64,000 nucleotides of DNA, taken from contig NZ_CAJNBK010000006.1 of assembly GCF_905220975.1 (NCBI RefSeq), positions 186,001-250,000 on the forward strand, read 5' to 3'. The notes under the pieces are model-generated. The model was not told the DNA's origin. It searched no databases and saw only the letters and a program-made list of their open reading frames with translations. Shown in pieces: positions 55,372 through 61,719 of this stretch (positions are counted from its first letter, which is position 1; every line of letters begins with the position of its first letter). Both the position numbers and the translations under genes were made by a program. The DNA comes from Paraburkholderia haematera. Lineage in GTDB: Bacteria > Pseudomonadota > Gammaproteobacteria > Burkholderiales > Burkholderiaceae.

Positions 55372-57714
55372 ATGATAATCAGCCCTCCCTTCTTGCCCGA
55401 AACGCACGACGCCAACTCGACCGACCCCGTGATGGATGCGATTGATCGTTATGAAATGGCGCACGGTATCTATCCGGTTGCGTTCGATCGTCGCTGGCAT
55501 CCCGGCATGCATCTAACACCGAGAATGCAGAACGAAAAAATTCGCGCGATCGCTGACGGCGAGGTCGTGGCGTATCGGGTGTGCCAACATGCCTTCGACG
55601 GCGGCGGCGGAGTACGGGACAGCAATGCGGGTTTCGTACTACTCAAACATACCACCGAGACAGGCGAAGGTCGTAAGCTGACGTTCTATTCGCTCTACAT
55701 GCACTTGCTGGAACTCGATGGTTATAACGACCACGGAGTTCACTCAGACGTTTTACCGTCATTCTTGCGGGCGCCCTCGCCCGGACCCAATATGCAGCCG
55801 CCTGTCGTCGCTCCAGCTCAGGCCGGCGGCGACCGTAGAGTCTATCGGAAGGATATCCTCGGATTGACGGGACGATGCCACGGCCAGCAGCACTTGCACT
55901 TCGAAATCTTCATGACGAAACCGGATTTCGACGCGTATTTTGGGCATAGCCAATTAGGCGAGGAACAGGTTGCCACCCCTGCTACCGGGGACTATTGGGG
56001 CAACAGCTATTACGTCATTCCACCCCAACAGCAGTTCCTGCGATTGCCGGTGGGTGCGGACGCACACCACAAACTCAACGGTATCCGATTCGACGAATTG
56101 CGTGCTGGGCGCAATGCCGGCACGCTGTATGTCGAGACATGGTTTCACAAAGGCTCGAAATTCACCAAGGTGTGGCGCGACGCGGGGGCGGCGCGGTTCG
56201 AACTGCTGACCGCAGAACCGATTCGTGAGCCTGACTACGAATATAACCTGTATAGCCGGGCGAGCGCCTTATACCCGGGCTGTCCGAGTGACGGCTACGA
56301 GATGCTGCGCTTCGGGCGTGTGCTTAGTGCACCCGTAACGTTGCCGGAAGCGGCACGTACTACTTGGATGCGAGTTGCCTTTGCAGCGGGGCAGGAAGGG
56401 TATGTCGACATTAACAATCAGGGCATTTTGAAATTGTCAGACGCTGATTTCCCGTTCTTCAAGGGTTGGAAAAAGATCAGAGAAGGCGGCGGGCCATTCA
56501 ATGCGGACGGGCTGTGCGACATCGATGCCTTGAAGAAAATATTGCAAGATGCGAAGGATCACGAGACACCGCAGGAAGCAGCGCAAACTGAGGAATACCA
56601 GAAGGAAGATGCGCTCGTTCGCTACGTGAAGACGACTGAGGGCGTGCGCGAACAGTTGCGTGGCTTTGTATGTGAAGCGCCGAGCGAATGGGACAGCACG
56701 CAAAACGAAGATCGCTTCCGGAAATTGAAAGACTCCGGCGAGTTCTACGATGGCAATGACGCCGGTTACACGAAATTTCTCCGCCTACTGACGTCTTTTC
56801 AGTTCTGGGATCACACGGGATTGCCTGCCGGCGGGAAGCTTTGGTTTTTTCATCCGACTGCGTTTATCCGACATTTCAGGAGGTGTGGATGGCTCTCCAA
56901 AAATGAGATCGCACAGTGCATCCCTCGCAAGATCCTGAAACTGCAAGGCCGTCAATTCGTTCCTGTGACGAATCAATGGCCTGCGGCGTTTCAGCAAGGA
57001 AAGGCATGGCATATCGACCTTAATCTGTCGATGAGAAAGTATCTTGTGGCTTCGACCATGCAGAGGGTCACTCACTTTTTGGCCCAATTAATGGAGGAGT
57101 CGGGATTTCTTCGGCTCGTCCGGGAGATTGGCGGGGAGCAGAGGAGCTACAGTCCGTATTTTGGGCGAGGTTTGATTCAGCTTACAAATCTTCCAAATTA
57201 CGAAAAATATGGTGTTTATAGAAAATTTCCGATTGATAATGCGTCCGCGGCATCTGATTTCCATGCGCTTCGTTGGAATCCCAATGTTCTAATAGCACAA
57301 GATAATATCTCATTTAATCGTGCGAATTGTGCCGATAGTGCCGGACTCTACTGGGTATGTCCAGTCATGACAGCCGTTGGGAAGAACTCTCTGAAAACAT
57401 CGGATTTGGGTATCGATGTTGCTAACGTTGTTGACTCATCGAAATCGACAAATGGGAATGTGGTTAATGAAAAAATAAATGGTTTGGAGTGCAGGCTGCA
57501 GTCTTTTATTTATATAAAATACATTCTCCTTGACTTGATCAAGTCAGATGCTACCGAGAGACTGTCGTTTGTTTGGCGCCGAAATTCAGAGCAGGAGCCC
57601 ATCCTTAATCCTGACGGCACGCCCATGTTGGATCCGCATACGCATAGGCCTAAGAAAAAATTTTACCCGATAGTGCATACCATACAGGTCTCTTTGGAGA
57701 GGCAGAGCCCATGA
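55372..57714 (+). CDS. Two-domain peptidoglycan hydrolase, M23-like plus GH19-like (toxin/effector candidate)
   Basis: The 780 residues have an M23 (LytM)-like N-terminal domain. H43 lies in RRWHPGMH, AIADGEVVAYR follows, and H174/H176 lie in QQHLHFEIF. An SH3-like stretch spans about 210-360 and a linker domain about 410-520. A GH19 chitinase/endolysin-like domain follows, with E576 in AQLMEESGFLR and FGRGLIQLTNLPNYEKYG at 597-614. The M23 HxxxD motif reads HxxxH here. There is no signal peptide, as expected of a cargo effector delivered by another machine. The last third is much more AT-rich than the flanks. Its stop overlaps the next gene as ATGA. GGAG lies ten bases before ATG 55372. No vgrG, PAAR or T6SS gene is in the window. 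Confidence 0.78.
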   Translation: MIISPPFLPETHDANSTDPVMDAIDRYEMAHGIYPVAFDRRWHPGMHLTPRMQNEKIRAIADGEVVAYRVCQHAFDGGGGVRDSNAGFVLLKHTTETGEGRKLTFYSLYMHLLELDGYNDHGVHSDVLPSFLRAPSPGPNMQPPVVAPAQAGGDRRVYRKDILGLTGRCHGQQHLHFEIFMTKPDFDAYFGHSQLGEEQVATPATGDYWGNSYYVIPPQQQFLRLPVGADAHHKLNGIRFDELRAGRNAGTLYVETWFHKGSKFTKVWRDAGAARFELLTAEPIREPDYEYNLYSRASALYPGCPSDGYEMLRFGRVLSAPVTLPEAARTTWMRVAFAAGQEGYVDINNQGILKLSDADFPFFKGWKKIREGGGPFNADGLCDIDALKKILQDAKDHETPQEAAQTEEYQKEDALVRYVKTTEGVREQLRGFVCEAPSEWDSTQNEDRFRKLKDSGEFYDGNDAGYTKFLRLLTSFQFWDHTGLPAGGKLWFFHPTAFIRHFRRCGWLSKNEIAQCIPRKILKLQGRQFVPVTNQWPAAFQQGKAWHIDLNLSMRKYLVASTMQRVTHFLAQLMEESGFLRLVREIGGEQRSYSPYFGRGLIQLTNLPNYEKYGVYRKFPIDNASAASDFHALRWNPNVLIAQDNISFNRANCADSAGLYWVCPVMTAVGKNSLKTSDLGIDVANVVDSSKSTNGNVVNEKINGLECRLQSFIYIKYILLDLIKSDATERLSFVWRRNSEQEPILNPDGTPMLDPHTHRPKKKFYPIVHTIQVSLERQSP

Positions 57715-58178
57715 GACGGCTTCTAATAGTTTTAGCATTGACTGTCTGCGTACCTGCTCAGGCCTGCGGATCATTCTCACTCAAGCACCGTCTTGCGTCC
57801 AAGCTGTTTTCCGATACGGATATGCGGCTTTTCGTTTGTGGAAGTGATAAGTGCTCAACCGATAAATTTTATCATGGCTTGAAATTTCGCGCATATTCTG
57901 AATCTTTTCGTGGCGGCCCTCTGAATATTTGTCTCGTTGATCCGATAAAGATCGCGCGAAACTCTTACACTGGTGTCTTTGCTGGTTTGCGAGGAAACCT
58001 TCACTTCCAATTAATTTCGTTCGGCACGGGAGTAGAAGTTGGTCATGACGTAGGTGGCGTGCCAGTTCTGACTGAGCACGATGCATATGATCCGTCGACA
58101 GGACACCAATCGGGTGCAGTATATGTTTGGAATGGAGCAGGTTTCGTTTTTGAAATGGATATTGATGCAGATCATTGA
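57711..58178 (+). CDS. Small exported protein, probable immunity partner
   Basis: The 155 residues start with a signal peptide (MRRLLIVLALTVCVPAQA, cleavage after AQA, next residue Cys). The mature protein has no family I recognise. It has four or more cysteines (CGSDKCS among them) and ends VWNGAGFVFEMDIDADH. Start and stop overlap with the hydrolase gene by four bases, so it is made together with it. A periplasmic partner for a wall-degrading enzyme is the classic layout of an immunity protein. A lipoprotein reading is possible, since Cys follows AQA. AT-rich. Confidence 0.6.
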   Translation: MRRLLIVLALTVCVPAQACGSFSLKHRLASKLFSDTDMRLFVCGSDKCSTDKFYHGLKFRAYSESFRGGPLNICLVDPIKIARNSYTGVFAGLRGNLHFQLISFGTGVEVGHDVGGVPVLTEHDAYDPSTGHQSGAVYVWNGAGFVFEMDIDADH

Positions 58179-58214
58179 AAAATAAGAGCGACGTGTATCG
58201 GTGGCGGCGGGAAA

Positions 58215-58571
58215 ATGTTGAGAAATATATTATTTAATATTTTATAAATGTTATTTTGTTGTGATACTTTGGCGTCGAGCAGGCGGGTAGGATTTTCGCC
58301 TGGTGATGGCGTAGAGGTGGCGTTAAAAGTGGAGGGAAAATCGATTTTTTATAGGATTCATGGAGCTAATTTCACCCGTAGCGGGGAAATAGCCGTCGAT
58401 TCGGAGAGAAAGATAAATATAAAAGTTGAGAATTCTAATCTTGATAGGAAAAAGTATTTTTCGGTATGGTATGTCGATGATGGGATGGGGGGGCTACACA
58501 ATCCACAGAATTTTTCTGTACTCAAAAAAGAGGTGGGCGTTTGTGGAGTATTTTCCAAGCTGTGGCGATGA
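58215..58571 (+). pseudogene. Small AT-rich gene with an in-frame stop near its start
   Basis: From ATG 58215 the frame reads MLRNILFNIL, then TAA at 58245-58247, then ATG 58248 continues MLFCCDTLASSRRVGFSPGDG for 107 codons. Read through, the first 20 residues would form a plausible signal or lipoprotein leader. Starting at 58248 leaves only MLFCC and no ribosome site. It may be an interrupted second immunity-type gene or a real cytosolic protein translated from 58248. No family was recognised. Confidence 0.45.
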
Positions 58572-58620
58572 GTTTATTGAGTTAAAGGTGGATAGAAAAA
58601 GAGGCAGTTGATTAGCACAT

Positions 58621-58644
58621 ACTTCGAAGACAATGTGTCGAAGT
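58621..58644. repeat. Inverted repeat at the right side of the insert
   Basis: ACTTCGA (58621-58627) pairs with TCGAAGT (58638-58644) around a 10-base loop. It lies close to where normal high-GC sequence resumes. The gap 58572-58789 holds no gene I can support. Confidence 0.4.
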
Positions 58645-58789
58645 CTTGCATAACTTGCCTGCCGAAGAAAGTGCAATGAGCCGCCCATCATCTGCCCGTC
58701 AGTCAGCGTCGGGCAGCGCTTTCCGACCCCGCTAGGCTCAAAGAGAGCTCTTCTCGCCAAAGTAACGACGCCGTGCTTGGCGGAAAATT

Positions 58790-59320
58790 TCAGAACTGCC
58801 CAAACCCCGTCAGCCCAATCAAGCTCCCCGCCGCCAGCAGCCACAGCGGATGAATGCGCGTTTTCAACGCCAGCACAGCGGTAAAAGCGGTGATCGCCCA
58901 TGCAATCGCCGTCGGGTTCGACGCTTCGGCGATCAGGGCCGCGCTCGCCGCAACAATGCCGGCCGTCACCGGCACCAGGCCCATTTGCGCGTAACGCCGC
59001 CACGGACGGTCCTTGAATCGATCCCACGCATGCAGCGCAAGAATCGTCACGAGCGAAGACGGTCCGAACTTCGCCACCGAAGTCACCAGCATCCCGGCCC
59101 AACCCGCCACGTGCCAGCCGACCAGCGTCACGATCATCAGATTTGGCCCAGGCGCCGCTTGTGCGAGCGCGAACAGTGCGCTGAATTCACTGGCCGGCAT
59201 CCAGTGATGCACATCCACCACCTGACGCTGCATCTCCGGAAGAATCGTGTTGCCGCCACCGAACGCCAGCAGCGAAAGCTGACTGAAAATGATCGCAAGG
59301 GAAACGAGTGTGTCGTTCAT
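58790..59320 (-). CDS. Chromate transporter ChrA, second half-subunit
   Basis: The 176-residue short CHR-family protein has about five membrane segments. The CHR motif is LLAFGGGNTILPEMQRQVV and AQAAPGPNLMIVTLVGW follows. Split CHR pairs are two half-length proteins that work together, replacing one duplicated ChrA. It overlaps the preceding gene as ATGA. The substrate is chromate by family, although some members move other oxyanions. Confidence 0.87.
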   Translation of the reverse strand: MNDTLVSLAIIFSQLSLLAFGGGNTILPEMQRQVVDVHHWMPASEFSALFALAQAAPGPNLMIVTLVGWHVAGWAGMLVTSVAKFGPSSLVTILALHAWDRFKDRPWRRYAQMGLVPVTAGIVAASAALIAEASNPTAIAWAITAFTAVLALKTRIHPLWLLAAGSLIGLTGFGQF

Positions 59321-59886
59321 CGTGCGGCCCTCGACGCGATGTAAATGCTGAGCGGCGTGAGTACCAGCATCGTAGGCAGAAGCGGTAGGCGCATGACCGC
59401 GATCGCGATGAAACCGAGCGCCGCGATGAGCGCGGCCATGGGTTTGTCCCGTAACGGCAGCAGGATTTTCACGGCCATCGAGATCAGCAGGCCGGACGCC
59501 GCCGCAGCGAGACCGGCAAACAGATGGCGGACGTGCGGGTCGTTTTGCGTGTGCTCATACAGCACGCCAAGTCCGATCACGACCATCGACGGCCCCGCGA
59601 TCAATCCGAGCAAGCCGGCCAGCGCGCCCGGCACGCCGCGAAAGCGCATCCCGATCGCCACAGAAAGATTGATTACATTGCCGCCCGGCAAGAATTGGCA
59701 AAGGCTGAGCAGATCGGTGAATTCCGCGCCGGTCAGCCAGCGCCGCTGTTCGACCACGGCGCGGCGCGCCAGCGGCAGTGCGCCGCCGAACGAGATCAGC
59801 CCGAGCCCGAGAAAGCCGCCAAAAATTTCCCGCAATGTGGGCGTGGGCGCGAGAGCGGCCCCGGCCGAGGTGAGATCGTGATCCAT
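59317..59886 (-). CDS. Chromate transporter ChrA, first half-subunit
   Basis: The 189-residue CHR-family protein carries FLGLGLISFGGALPLARRAVV and LSLCQFLPGGNVINLSVAIG, the counterparts of the motifs in its partner. ATG 59886 (MDHDLTSAGAAL) is used; the frame extends upstream into the divergent promoter region but without family support. It is divergent from a LysR gene that probably controls the pair. Confidence 0.87.
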   Translation of the reverse strand: MDHDLTSAGAALAPTPTLREIFGGFLGLGLISFGGALPLARRAVVEQRRWLTGAEFTDLLSLCQFLPGGNVINLSVAIGMRFRGVPGALAGLLGLIAGPSMVVIGLGVLYEHTQNDPHVRHLFAGLAAAASGLLISMAVKILLPLRDKPMAALIAALGFIAIAVMRLPLLPTMLVLTPLSIYIASRAAR

Positions 59887-59962
59887 ATCGCTAAGCTTCC
59901 CGTTCAAGCCCAGAAGGTTAGCGCCGAACCGACGGTGAGCAAAACGATTTTTGAGCGCGCCT

Positions 59963-59981
59963 TTGTGATCTAGAATCACAA
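59963..59981. promoter_or_regulatory. Palindrome between chrA and lysR genes
   Basis: TTGTGAT (59963-59969) and ATCACAA (59975-59981) flank CTAGA. It ends two bases before the lysR ATG. This is a LysR autoregulation or chrA control site candidate. Confidence 0.55.
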
Positions 59982-59983
59982 GC

Positions 59984-60901
59984 ATGGCTCGTCAACTTCC
60001 TCCTTTTCCTGCGCTGCGCGCCTTCGAAGCTGCGGCGCGGCATGAAAGCTTCACCGCCGCGGCGAACGAATTGCATGTGACGCACGGTGCAATCAGCCGG
60101 CAAGTCGCGGCGTTTGAAATGTGGCTCGGCGTGCAGGTGTTCCATCGCCGCGGCAAGCGCGTGCGTCTGACCGACGACGGCCGCCGCTATCTGGCGACGG
60201 TGCAGGCCGCATTCGACAGCATCGCGCTGGCCACGGACCAATTGCGCGATACGGGCGTCGTGCACGTTTTAAGAGTGAATGCTCTGCCGACCTTCGCGAT
60301 GAAATGGCTGCTGCCGCGGCTTCATCATTTCCAGCGCAAGGTGCCGAATGCAGAGCTGCGCTTGTCGACTTCAAACGCGCCGGTCGAAACGCTGGACAGC
60401 TTTGACGTCGCGGTGCGGCGTGGTCCCGCGCATTGGCCGAACTGCGTGAGCGGCCATTTCCTGGGTGAGAGCGAGATTCCAGTGTGCAGTCCCGCGCTCC
60501 TGCAACGCTCGCCCATCAACATGGCCGACGATCTCGCGAAGCATGTGCTGCTGCATTCCGACACGCGTCCCGATGCCTGGGGCAACTGGTTATCCGCCGC
60601 TGGCGTAACGGCGAATTGCCGGAAGAAGCAGTCATTCGATCACTTCTATCTGGCCTTGCAAGCTGCGGTGGATGGCCTCGGTGTGGCGCTCGGCCCGTTG
60701 CCTTTGCTCGCGGATGAGCTGGCATCGGGAAGACTTGTCGTGCCGTTGGCCGGCCCGCGTATCGATGCACGCGGCTATTGGTGGGTGGCGAGGCGGGAGG
60801 TTGCGCAGGCGCCGCTAGTGGCGCAGTTCTGCGAATGGTTGCAAGCGCAGGGTGATCAGACCGACTTAGCGGAAGCGAGCGACCTGGAGGCCGCCCGCTA
60901 G
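59984..60901 (+). CDS. GcvA-like LysR-family regulator
   Basis: The 305-residue regulator opens ARQLPPFPALRAFEAAARHESFTAAA, with HVTHGAISRQVAAFEMWLG as the recognition region, a pattern typical of GcvA-like LysR proteins. The effector domain follows (FDVAVRRGPAHWPN; AALQAAVDGLGVALGPLPLL). It is divergent from the split chromate transporter, separated by 97 bases that include a palindrome over its own start. The inducer is unknown. Confidence 0.9.
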   Translation: MARQLPPFPALRAFEAAARHESFTAAANELHVTHGAISRQVAAFEMWLGVQVFHRRGKRVRLTDDGRRYLATVQAAFDSIALATDQLRDTGVVHVLRVNALPTFAMKWLLPRLHHFQRKVPNAELRLSTSNAPVETLDSFDVAVRRGPAHWPNCVSGHFLGESEIPVCSPALLQRSPINMADDLAKHVLLHSDTRPDAWGNWLSAAGVTANCRKKQSFDHFYLALQAAVDGLGVALGPLPLLADELASGRLVVPLAGPRIDARGYWWVARREVAQAPLVAQFCEWLQAQGDQTDLAEASDLEAAR

Positions 60902-60974
60902 AACTCGCGCGCGTTGTTCAATGCACATTCAACAACGCATACTTAATTCGCGCACGGGGCGCGAAGGTTCAGCA

Positions 60975-61718
60975 TTACAGATAGAACATCCGGTCTTCAT
61001 CCGATTTGACCGGATGCGGTTCGGCTTCTTCGCGGTCTTCGTAGAACTTCAACACCGCTTCGAGTACCTGGTCCGGATCGTCGATCACCTGCATCAAGTC
61101 CATATCCGTCGGATTGATCAGGCCCATCGGCGTGAGCGAGTTCTTGAACCATGCAAGCAGGCCTTCCCAGAACTCGCCGCCCACCAGAATGATCGGCACG
61201 TGGCGCGACTTCTTGGTTTGAATCAGCGTGAGGACTTCAGCGAGCTCGTCTAGCGTGCCGAAGCCACCCGGCATGACGATCACCGCGTCCGAGTTCTTCA
61301 CGAACGTGACCTTGCGCGTGAAGAAATGGCGGAAACGCAGCGAGATGTCCTGCCACTGATTGCCCGATTGCTCGTGCGGCAGTTCGATGTTCAGGCCGAC
61401 CGATGGGGCCTTGCCCGCATGGGCGCCCTTGTTGGCCGCCTCCATGATGCCGGGGCCGCCGCCCGAGATGACAGCGAAGCCCGCGTCCGACAACTTGCGC
61501 GCGATTTGCGTAGCAAGTTTGTAATACGGCGAGTTCGGTTTCAGGCGCGCTGAACCATAGATGCTGACAGCCGGACGAATCTCCGAGAGGTACTCGGTCG
61601 CCTCGATAAACTCTGCCATAATCGTGAACATCTGCCACGATGCGCGGGCCTTCTTAGCCGTTGCGCGCTCTTGATCTGCGAGTGATCGCAGACTCGGAAT
61701 CACTTTTCTCTTAGTCAT
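60975..61718 (-). CDS. LOG-family (TIGR00730) phosphoribohydrolase-like protein
   Basis: The 247 residues contain both LOG motifs, SGGGPGIMEAANKGA and VMPGGFGTLDELAEV. The family cleaves nucleoside 5'-monophosphates such as AMP or cytokinin ribotides, and is often misnamed lysine decarboxylase. The N-terminal 35 residues are basic and unstructured. Its ATG (61718-61716) is one base away from the polA ATG on the other strand, so the two genes are head-to-head with no intergenic room. Confidence 0.9.
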   Translation of the reverse strand: MTKRKVIPSLRSLADQERATAKKARASWQMFTIMAEFIEATEYLSEIRPAVSIYGSARLKPNSPYYKLATQIARKLSDAGFAVISGGGPGIMEAANKGAHAGKAPSVGLNIELPHEQSGNQWQDISLRFRHFFTRKVTFVKNSDAVIVMPGGFGTLDELAEVLTLIQTKKSRHVPIILVGGEFWEGLLAWFKNSLTPMGLINPTDMDLMQVIDDPDQVLEAVLKFYEDREEAEPHPVKSDEDRMFYL

Positions 61719-61719
61719 A

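Noticed and set aside
55372..58571. Prophage lysis cassette as explanation of the hydrolase locus
   Set aside because: No holin, spanin or phage structural gene is adjacent, the enzyme is far longer than an endolysin, and its partner is an exported soluble-looking protein; it remains a minor alternative.
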